From contig CAUJGJ010000313.1 of NCBI GenBank assembly GCA_963170055.1, forward strand, positions 6,717,479-6,742,478: DNA of 25,000 nucleotides, read 5' to 3'. A program made the position numbers and the translations under genes. How positions within the stretch are numbered: the stretch's first letter is position 1; the number at the start of each line of letters is the position of its first letter. Under the pieces are notes generated by a model that saw nothing but the letters and a program-made list of their open reading frames with translations, was not told where the DNA came from and made no database searches. The stretch is from Halisarca cf. caerulea. Taxonomy: Eukaryota; Porifera; Demospongiae; Chondrillida; Halisarcidae. Below, one piece after another: positions 1-11,300 of this stretch.

Positions 1-857
<857 letters not shown>

Positions 858-867
858 AGCCTGCAGG

Positions 868-985
868 TGTCTGGTGATCAGTGCTTCGGTATAGTATGAC
901 ACTTCCCTGTACACATCGTGACCCTCGGTCTTGCTGATCCTGGTAGGTGCATCTCCTTGGACAATCACCTGGACTGAAAATGCAT
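868..985 (+). pseudogene. Relic of a paralogous receptor Ig exon
   Basis: The plus strand here aligns with the minus-strand Ig exon from the SGDQCFG codons to the WAEN codons. They share an uninterrupted TCTGGTGATCAGTGCTTCGG, then CTGTACACATC and TTGCTGAT blocks with small indels. The indels shift frame between SGDQCFG and PCTHRDP and bring in stops, so it is not a working exon. The 5' part of the exon is missing, replaced by CA-rich DNA ending at about 857. It is the remains of a related gene in the opposite orientation. Confidence 0.65.
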
Positions 986-1594
986 AGTATACTTGCATGA
1001 GCTACGTACGTGTACCTTTGCCAAGAATCACTTTTATCCCATGGTGTACAGTTACAGTTCTGTCTTGTGCTTGTGTGCCTGCATCAATTGCAGATAAGTG
1101 CCCCCAGGCTGCAGTCATGCGGTAAACGTGTTGCATGCCAAATTAGCGATGTAGTAACTGGTACATAATACACAGTATATAAGCTGGAAATACAGGAAAA
1201 CCTAGAACTTCATGAATATTGTATAAAGCACATGTAATCTACTTGAGCCCCATTCATCCTTGCAAGTATAATTACCTCGGCCACTTCCGACCACATTTGT
1301 GCAGTTTTGTACCCAAACATGCAGTCCGGCAAACCACAGACCAATCTTTCATATCATTGGTCCCCTGGCATAATATATTACACATACATACCATGCAGAT
1401 AATCTCTTTGTATCATGCAGTATCTATGTAATATTATACTTTGTTGTAGTGTGATGAATCAATCCTTAAGAATTCATGTCATTGGTGTCCTAGTACACAT
1501 ACTGTATATACAGTACCATGCCAACTCTTTGTTATATGTCTTCTATAGCTAGCTACAAAGCTACTGTATGTAGTGTGGTGAATGCTCTCCTGTA
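986..1594. other. Spacer, nothing recognised
   Basis: AT-rich DNA without a convincing coding frame or terminal inverted repeats. A 70-codon frame at 1219-1431 has no domain or splice support. Confidence 0.4.
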
Positions 1595-1781
1595 CAGTGA
1601 GACCTCACTTATCCACACCTCAGATATTCGGTTCCCTCATCTTCCGCAGTAGTTTTTATTGGAACAAATCTGCAATAATCCTACTGTACACTATACTACT
1701 GCTCCCTCATTTATCCAGTTTCCTCACTTTATCCACAATTTCATCCAGAACGGATGTGTGCGGATGAGTGAGGTCTGACTG
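1595..1781. mobile_element. pogo/Tigger-like MITE, 187 bp
   Basis: Ends CAGTGAGACCTCACTTATCC and GGATGAGTGAGGTCTGACTG are imperfect inverted repeats flanked by TA on each side (1593-1594, 1782-1783), the target duplication of pogo/Tc1-mariner elements. A homologous copy of the same length, inverted, is at 18990-19176. Non-autonomous: no transposase. Confidence 0.8.
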
Positions 1782-1783
1782 TA

Positions 1784-2342
1784 CATGTACATCTCAACTC
1801 ACATGAACATGCATGCCCTTGATGATTGCACCGAAATCCCATGCATGGCATGTGGTAGAGTGTACAGAGGAGTACAACATATATACAGTGTATGGAAACT
1901 TTAACCCCTCGATTCCGGACACCTTGGGACAGGAAGGACTGCCCATGTTATGAAGATGTCCTGAAAAATTTCAGCCATTGCATGCATGGAGGTGCAATAT
2001 TTGCATGGCAAAGCATGGAGAATCATTTAGTTCAGTGGCATATATGTACATGTGTGTGTCCATATATAGAGGCCGGGTTAGTGCAGCCGCATGGTTCATG
2101 ATAATATTATGCTGACTACAGTACAGGGTCACCATGGCTTTTAGTGGGACCTAGGAATACTCCATGCATCCAATTGCAAGGTAAGCCTGTCATGCATGCA
2201 GGCATGCACATAGTTGTGTGGTGATTCTATCTCTTTCATGCAGTGGAGGAGCTCATGCATGTAGTGGGAGACTTGGGGCACATATTACAGTAGGCATAGC
2301 ATATAACACAGGCATTAAGAGCAAGCGCTTTTCTAGAACATG
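1784..2342. other. Spacer rich in ATGCATGC, no gene
   Basis: Repeated GCATGCATG words and a 69-codon frame (1892-2101) with no recognisable domain. No splice or promoter signals that I trust. Confidence 0.4.
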
Positions 2343-2700
2343 CAGGTAACTCTCACTTATCTCAACACATTGGGACCACGCGAGGGCCGGGTGTTTGGAT
2401 ATAAGTGAATTGCTCAGATAACTGAAACAAATGCAATGCATGCACACATATGTCACAAGATGCTGTGTACACATGTACAGTGCATATTGGTTAATAATTA
2501 AGAGCTGTATTCACAATAGCAAGTATACATACAGTATACGCATGTATTCATGCTACTTGAGATCACCTGTATAATACGTACAGTAATTGCAATATAACCT
2601 GTGGAAATACGTCCGTGGTCAGACTACTGTACTGGAATTTTAGCATTCGGGTAATCAGAGCCTTCGGATAAGTGAAATCCGGGGAAGTGAGGGTCTAGCG
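2343..2700. mobile_element. Possible degenerate pogo-like element
   Basis: The left end has CTCTCACTTATCTC and the right end, read backwards, has CCCTCACTTCCCC followed by CACTTATCCGAAG. This recalls the CAG...CCTCACTTATCC termini of the 187-bp family. TA follows the right end (2701-2702), but the left duplication is lost. Internal CACTTATCC-like words occur at both ends. Confidence 0.4.
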
Positions 2701-2940
2701 TACTGAAAGACATACATAGATGCAAGTGCTATTGTTGCATGGTAGCCATCTTGAAATCTATCTTTAGCTGTGGGGCTAATTGACTGGAAATAGACATGAT
2801 GTAATGTTGGAATTTACATTATCACATTTAATTAAGTCTTAATTGCAATTGCATATGTATATACACAGATCAAAGGTGTGTGTGACCATAGGTACGGTAT
2901 ATATTATCTATGGTGTATGTGACCATAGACACTAGCCCTA

Positions 2941-3160
2941 TACCGTATGTCGTGAAATTTTCGCGACCATAAATATTCGCGGATTTCGCGAAGTAGTTGA
3001 AGTCACGAAATTTTGTTTCGCGAAAATGTCGTCTTCATAAGGGGGATGTGCGTATTACAGCCTGAGCTCGCGAATATTTGTGTCGCGAATATTTATGCCC
3101 ACCCTTTTGGGGCTCTATTCGCGAAATTAAGTATTCGCGAAAATTTCGCAACATACGGTA
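2941..3160. mobile_element. CpG-rich palindromic MITE (TACCGTATG family), 220 bp
   Basis: Ends TACCGTATGTCGTGAAATTT and, reverse-complemented from the right, TACCGTATGTTGCGAAATTT continue into TCGCGA in both arms. Inside are many TTCGCGAA palindromes. Relatives or solo ends of this family lie at 8832, 16396-16619, 16859 and 18545, and a decayed one may end the window. Confidence 0.82.
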
Positions 3161-3587
3161 CAGTAACTACGTAACTGTAGTATAGAACCCTAATATAGAG
3201 TGTCTATGATGTGACTGAAAGCCTGCATGCATGGCCATGCAAATACATATGTGTATCCTGTACATACGCCGGTCATTCCTGTGCAATAAGTACCATACGA
3301 CTGACATTTTGCTGCACACGGTCAGTGTGTGGTAATACTGGAGGAATTATCGCTCTGTAAAGTTAGGAACTCTATGCTATCATGATGCACAAAACCGTAA
3401 TACAAAAAGTACATGCAATACACGACTGTCACTAGTGTACGTGGAAGAGCATATACAGTATATAGCCTTGTACAGTAATAATAAAATTACACACATTTAA
3501 ACAGACCATCTTGGTCATGACAAATCCATGCCCGCAGGGCAGGGAGATGTACAGAAGTTGAAGTGAATCGAAAATTCGTTTCACTAT
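3161..3587. other. 3' flank of the receptor gene
   Basis: About 430 bases downstream of the receptor stop, with a probable 3' UTR next to 3588. I do not see a minus-strand AATAAA here. No ORF of interest. Confidence 0.4.
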
Positions 3588-3934
3588 TTAGAAGTAAAGG
3601 TTAAATTTCCTCATCAGGGCATTATCAGTCAGTTGCTCGATCCTGCCAACACCGATGAAGTGGCAGTGTTGCTTCTCCAGCTTCTGCAACAAGTTGCTTG
3701 GAAGGGTTTCCATGTTGGTCACAAGGAGGCCCTTATCTGTACCCCAATGATCTCTCATCTTCACCATCTCATCAATCTCCCTCTCTGGCACATCCCAGCG
3801 GTTGTCGTCATAGTACACAAAGTTGGCAACAAACGTCTTATTCTGGTATGTTCCAACAACAGGCTCATCAGGTTCCAATGACTCATGGACAATTTTCTTC
3901 TGTTGGAGGATGGCGACAACCCCCATCCTCAGCT
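3588..3934 (-). CDS. Receptor exon 9: C-terminal cytoplasmic domain and stop
   Basis: A 347-nt terminal exon with acceptor CCACACACAG, ending TTC TAA at 3588. It encodes about 114 residues with alternating strand- and helix-like blocks: GVVAILQQKKIV, KTFVANFVYYDDNRWD, an acidic/basic helix, GLLVTN, a helix (LPSNLLQKLEKQ), HFIGVGRIEQL and a basic end. It looks like one compact alpha/beta domain. The order 'strand, helix, G-hydrophobic-VTN, helix, hydrophobic-G-hydrophobic, xxL' resembles the second half of Mrr-type restriction-endonuclease-like folds, but I see no convincing catalytic E/Q-x-K, so this is only a suggestion. Confidence 0.8.
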
Positions 3935-5780
3935 CTGTGTGTGGAGGAGAAGAGAACACACATGAAACACAAACGTGACCAGACAGTACCCTCAGTCACA
4001 TCCACTACCATTGGACTTGAAGGGGTCTGACTTGATATACCTCTTCACACCTGCAGAAATACACAGAAAGACAACAGTACAGCACACGGCTGACATATCT
4101 AGAGTGAAACCTCTACAATCCGACATTCCCTCTAATCCACCCCTCTAGAGGTACAGTCAGCATACTTAAGTATGATAAGAGTCACTCTGTAATCCAACAA
4201 CCTCCCAATCCAACATTGAGGGTTGGATTAGAGAGGCTTCACTGTACATGTAGTAGATAAATCCCTCCTTGGGTTGGTACATGGGAAATGTACTTACTGC
4301 AAAAGACTAATTAACCTCGAAAAGACTAATTGACCGAGGGCGCAGCCCGAGGTTAATTAGTCTTTTGCAGTAAGTTAATTTCCCATGTACCAGCCCAAGG
4401 AGGGATTTATCTATTATGTATCCTGGTGACACGACTGCCATATTGTGTACTGCTTACCGGTAGATTGATTTTGTGTTGTCCTATTACTGAAATGGAGTTC
4501 CAACTTACCGAAGCGGGATTCCTTGAAGAATTACACCATTTGCCATCGTGCCCCAATCTGGATACGGACGACAGCGAGCCGACTGGGCTGCCAGGTAGCA
4601 GCAACGTACAAAGCACGATTCCACTCACGGACAGGAATCGTTTCGCCGCTCTGACTGATTTATCCGTATGGACGACGCCGTTCGTCCCCAAGAATACTCA
4701 GAAGAACACTGTCTGGGCTGTTACAAATTTCGAAAACTGGAGGAAATCATACAACTTGCACGAATCTACGGAACCTTGCCCCTCAGGCGTACTTGAACAA
4801 ATTTCGGACGCAGAAGAACTAAGCAAGTGGTTGTCAGCTTTCGTTCTTTAGTTAATATTATTTTGAGTTTTGAAGGATGCTCCCTTGATTTCTGTTTATT
4901 TAACCTAAACTTTACAAATGTCAATGTTTCAGAAATTGAGATTTTAGATATTTGCATAGTATAATTAGGCAATACAGTAGTTCCTTGAACTTCAGCATCT
5001 GTGGAAGGGCTGTCTTCTATTAATCTAAAACACTTAATGCTGCTGTCTAGAGCCTATTTGATTAAAATTTAGAGCTCCTAATGTATCCCTCTGAACCCTT
5101 GATGTATCCCTCTGACCTTTGTACATGGGAAATGTACTTCAAGCGGTTCTTTTGATGTTAATTGATAACGCCCCCGCACCAGGATACATACACACATACA
5201 TATCCATCAACATTGCAATAGAGCAACTCTATACAGAGTAAAAGTACCCACCTTTCTTGGGAGGAAGAGGATCAGGAGGAGGTGTTTGAACCTTCTGTCC
5301 AGGCTGGGGAAACACATGAACCAAAAGGAGTGAAATGATCATACAGTACACAAACATACGCACATAAAGTGTACATAGATCTGTGAACCTGGGGCCTTGA
5401 CCCCTCCCCTCCCTCCATACAAATTCAAAAATTCTGCTGCATAGGTACGTAGGTGTTGGGCAAGGGGCATACATACGTAAATATACATCAGTATGAGTAA
5501 AGGTTATAAGATGAAAGTACATGACAACCCACAGTCACCCTTTGGCTCCTTATATACGTATACGTGCACTGCACTCTGGACCATCCAGTGGCTACACTGT
5601 CAGATGTGTTTGTCTGTAAAGTGCAATGTGAACTCACTCCCATAGCTTCAGTGTACTCCACATCAGGGATGCGAGGTGGCTGACAAGGTCTGTTGTTTGA
5701 TATGTACACTTTGGCATATTCCACTTGCTAGATGGATACCAAGGGAACACATAATGTTAGCATAATATACAATACTCTTA

Positions 5781-5829
<49 letters not shown>

Positions 5830-8281
5830 TGTGTGTGTGTGTACTATGCATGTGCACACTATAACTGCTTACACAAACACACACGTACCCCATAGAGGTC
5901 TTTCTTAGAACGATTAGTAGGTGGTTCCTATTGTTGATATAAAGATACATGTAAGATAGCAGATGAACAATGTATGTACATAATACAAGTCATTCAAATT
6001 ACATCTAAGACTGGGCCAAGAGAATGGAAGCAACCTTCTGCACTTTCCACGGATAATTCACAAGCGCCACACTCCACATCCACACACTCACATGTGGTAT
6101 ACTCAACACCCATACACTCACATGGAGTACACTTAACACTCATACACTCACATGGGGTATACTCAACACCCATACACTCACATGGGGTACACTCAACACC
6201 CATACACTCACATGGGGTACACTCAACACCTATACACTCACATGGGGTACACTCCACTCAAACGTTCACTGAACATGTACCAACTAACAACTGCACTGCT
6301 CAACTGCACTGTTCAACTACACTGCTCTTAATACAGTACGTACAAGCAAATGGATGAGTTCTGGAGAGTGCCAATACACACAACAGATACCAAACAAGTG
6401 CACACATACTGTACGTACATACCTTCTCTTCTACATCCGTCTGGGTAACCTTCGGTTTGTTCCGACACACACAGATTGTGGTGATAGCAATGATAGTGAT
6501 AACAATCAAAACTACTACAACAATCACCACCACAGTGATGATGATCGTAAGTGTGTTGTCAGGTCCTTCGGAAGAGATAAGAGAAGACAAACGCATGGTG
6601 AGCGTAGGCTCCTCTCAACAGAAAATCTACTTTCACACAGTTGATTGTGGTGTATCTCTTCCCTCCGCGTGAAGACGTAATAATATGAAAATAGAGGAGA
6701 TAATATTATTCTGTCCTTGCGTCCACAAACCAACAATACACTGTCAGGTAACAGGGTATAAATAAATATATATATATATATATATATGCCTTAGTGTTGC
6801 TTCATTTCAGTAGAATAGCTCTCTAAGTTCACACTCAACACAAATTTTGGTTCACAAATAGTTGCTAGTTAGTACAGCGGACATTTTTACTTGCACGAGT
6901 ATTGTTTTACTCTTGATTCACTTGCACATAACATGTCTTCCTATCTTTAATCACTACTGTAGTTCTTGTTGTCAGAAGTTCTTTTTACCAGGATATGATA
7001 CTGTATGTACAGTCACTGTACTACAGTAAATCAGACACTAGTTTGTGTTAGTGGATATTTGTTACAGAATGTTCTTCTTAACAAGGTTCTACTGTACACC
7101 CACAAATCAAATTTTCTCTACATGATTTAGGGAATGAGTATGATCCAGTCACAATACTAACCACTGTGACATCAGTTTACCATTCCTCCCACAATGAAGA
7201 AGGGTCACGTGAAAACACTATAGCAGATCCTCCACATCACAGGGTTGACAAAAGGCTAAGTAGTACTATTTGATAGGCATTGTCTAACTTTGAAGAAATT
7301 TATTGCACAGACATAATATATGTATTTTAGAAGTCTATTGAGATCCAATTATCATCTTAGGTGTTTGTATTTTGTAGGACAATGATTACGGTGCTCATTA
7401 AAACCAACATCACCCATGTCCAGTCTGACAACACACACAACTCCAGCATGCACAGTGGAAAGCTACAAGTTGACACACTACAGTCTCCATATTACAAGAC
7501 TCCACAGGTACAGCCACAGCTGGTAAACATATAAATCCATACCTCCAACATTCGGGCCTGTGGGGGCAGTGGTAAGTGGAGCTAAAGAAAATTGGATGGA
7601 AAAATGTATCTATAAGTAACTCAGTTTATACAGGCATGCACATATGTACATATGGTAGGCAACAAAAAAGGTTACGTTTCGTTCTGCAGTGACGTGTCAA
7701 CATACTTTGGCGTACACAGGAGTGAACGGAAATGAGGCAAACAGAACTGAATGAAACAAATGAAGTGGGAAAGTAGGCAAGTTTGAATTATAAATGTAAA
7801 AAGGTTGCTGCTCGAATTCCCGCTGGCCTGGCTTATAATACAGCTTTTGGGTCTTCTTTCCACAACAGAAGCAGCAATGTGTCTCCATCTGAATTGTTGA
7901 CTCATTAGTCGATGAAGTCTTTAAAATCATTTCCTTGGTTAGCTTGAGCCCACTCAAATCTTTTCATCTTGTTGATGTCTTTGATCATCTGGTAGTATAC
8001 CGTACCCCTGAAGTTCCAGTCCAATGCTGAAATGCCAAATGCACATCAAACTTCTTGGGGGACCTTTGATGGTCGACCAAACCCAGGCCTCTTTCCAACA
8101 GATCAAGTAAGCTCTTACAGTACTGATTAAAGATAGGTACGCAGCCATACTACATGCATGTAACATGAGTGTCAAGTATTACTCGTGCAAGTAAAAATGG
8201 TGACGTGTTAATAGCTGGGTATTTTCAACGTGTAATCGCATGTTAAGTGTTATTTTGGAGAGCAAACTGATGGTTTATCGT

Positions 8282-8328
<47 letters not shown>

Positions 8329-11300
8329 TTAGAGCGAAGTTGTGCTACAATGGGGAGAATATCCTAATGCCCTGCTCAATTCAACCGAAGATAGTTGTCT
8401 TCTCCCAGGTGCTCATCATAGTAATTGCCTATTTTACGGCTTATCTTCAGAAATTGAGAAAAAAGTCCCTCCTTAGCACAGTACTCTACTACCCATCGTT
8501 ATGTATCTCCACCGTTGTTGTGCTGTCTGCACTATTGCATAGTGTGTGCAATGATGTCAGCCTCCTGTAGACACAATTAGTGCTGTATTCTTCTTTTTAG
8601 TCTCCCCACCTGCTGCTTACCCACGGTCACTTCATTTTAAAAGGGGTTCAATCAAGCACAGTACTGCGATAGAATCATGCGTTAAGCTTCACGACAACCT
8701 GCGATCTCCCCAGGCCTCCCAGCGTCGTGTTTCAAGTTGACTTAGTTAGTTTTACTGGCGTCTTCAGGTTCCAGCCACTTCATCACTATATTGAAGAATC
8801 CCTCGATTGATTGCTCAAATTTTTACTATACTACCGTATAGCAGAAAATCTTCGCGAATGGCTTAATTTGCTAAGATAATACCCGGTCCGTGAATCTTAG
8901 GTGTAAATACATTTGAGTACATTATAGTGCCAATGCATAATATAGTGTTTGGAAAATAAGGAGTATGTCCCCTTTGCAGGCTGTTAATGTGCATGGATTT
9001 TTTTTCTCACACGAGTACATGAGAACCACCTCACACACGAGTTCCTAGTTACCTATCTTTAACCCTATGACCCGTAAGATTGAAGGAACTAATTTCAACC
9101 GGAAGTTTTAGGCTTGTCGTACTAAGCGCTTGTACATTGTAAGGGTGCAGGCTTGGTATCATTTTATACAGTATTCAATTCCCTACAAACAGATACTAAA
9201 CATGTACTAGAAGCTTCATAGATACGAATAAAATGGCTGAAGATATCGCCTGCGATCGTCTTTTCTTTGTTTGTGAATATTTTCCAGATCAGCGGTTAAC
9301 CAACAAGGGCTGTTTTAGGTATCAATGTGTAGCTAAGGACATGTGCTTTCGTTTGATAGGTAGTTTGTAGGTTTTAATCAATGATGAGAGCAGGCACGTG
9401 CATCTTTATCGAGGTCGGTTGTTGATGCGTATTTCTTGTTTGTTTGGTCTCCGTAACCGTAATATTTTGTACATTGGCTATATCTTTTCTGTTTTGGAAT
9501 GGATGATAATCAAGTAAACGGTGTACAAGAGGGATCAGAAGGCTATATAACAGTCGTCGTTGTTCTTCGTTGAAACAACTTCTGATTGGCCATTAAAAAT
9601 CTTGCCCTTCGTTCGAATTTTCATCATTTGATACAGGAAGAACATTTAAGAGTTTGCCGAACAATTCTTCAGATTATACCACTGTTTTAAAGAACTTACA
9701 AACATCTACAGGAGGCCAAATCTTCCTTTTTGAGGACGATTTGCTGTCTTCTGGCTTTTGTAATGACATTCATTTATTCAGATTACGGTTTTATGCGAGC
9801 ATAACCGGAAATTTTGACAAGAACGACTTGTGGAACGATTCGGTATCTTTACTGAAGCATAATTTCGTTATTCGTGCACCTACAACTAACACAAAGCAAT
9901 CAAAAGACAAACCTAACATCGTTTCTTCGTATACTATTGTTAGTTCTGCATAAAACCTCTCCTAACGCCTCAAAAATATTCAAGAAAAAATGTGCACATA
10001 TGCACGTATACGCTATGGTTATGGGTCAGAGGGTTAATCAGTACAGTATCCTTTGTTCAGTTTGTATACTCCCATCCTTGTAGTTTGAAGTCCTTCTTCT
10101 CTCAAGAGTTCATGAATAGTAGGTGGCTTCTTGCTGTTGAAGAAATGAATTAAAACTTGCTGTTTCACGTAATCGCTGTGGACCATACTTGCTCTTTCCA
10201 GAGTGAAATTGCACCCAAATGATTCACTCGGGTTCGCAACAAAAGACATGCAAGCATGCCAATATATCCAGTTAAATTAACACCTTTTTGCCAGAGAACT
10301 TATCTTTTTAATGATTCTTAGCTGCATAGGCCTATGAACCATTTGTACAAACAATTTGACATTGTTCTTATTAAAAAAATAAAATGAAACTATACGCTTT
10401 TGAGGCATGAATTAGTCCCTATGAAAACGAAATGCAAACTTTTTTTGAAAGTCATGCATAGAGTACATACATACATACAGCAAACACCTATGCCCAGGAA
10501 CTCACCTGTTAAATTGATACGCATGCTGACTTGTTCACTCCTAACAAAGGTGGAGTCAACCCTCTGGGCTGTGATGGTCACAGTATAGTTTCCTCGAGGT
10601 AAACCACTGAAGTCATACTCTCGCGTGTTCACCATATCATTCCCATTGGTTGGGTTGTTGGCTGTGTCAGTCCTGGACCAGGTGAGGACATATCTGTAGG
10701 TGTAGTTTGAGCACATGGTGTGATTCCACCTCAGTACATCGGAGGTGCTGTTAGGTTGTGATGTTATGGTTGGAGGTGTAGTCTCTGCAGATATAAACCA
10801 ATAATACCATCATATTCTAATATGTGAAGACCATCTTTATCCTCAAAGTGTCAGTGTCTTATATGTACACACATAAATATGCACGTAGTCCTGGCCTAAA
10901 TTAGAATATCATATAATGCATACGGTACAGGTCAAAAGTTCCTTACGGGTTTGTTATTGACCGCACATGATCATCTCACGTGTTAGCTCAGTATTCTAAA
11001 AAATCGCTCAGCAAACCCCCGTGATTATCTCTCGGTATTGTGCGCAGATTGAACCACTATCTCAAAAGATTGCAAAGTTATGATAGCCCAGAAGCCAAAA
11101 GATTGCGAAGTCATGATAAAATGAATGGTTCAGAGTAAAGCGACATACGTTAACGTACGACATAAACAGCTATTCGGTTTAAATGTTTACTAGGTAAAAT
11201 TAAGTTTTCAGACACTTTTCTTCAGTATTGGTTACATATAAGTACAACTACACAAGCATATTGAGCGCACGTGTACTGAATCCGCTCAGAGCCAAATTTT

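Noticed and set aside
5229..5522. 97-codon minus frame overlapping exon 7
   Set aside because: It is read out of the frame supported by the spliced receptor; the real coding part is only 5252-5303.
6081..6257. Regular 30-bp repeats as a CRISPR array
   Set aside because: The units are contiguous with no spacers, in a eukaryotic intron; it is a minisatellite.
8340..8570. Hydrophobic plus-strand frame that could be read as a membrane protein
   Set aside because: No good ATG context, no family resemblance, located between transposons in an intron; hydrophobicity of AT-rich random frames explains it.
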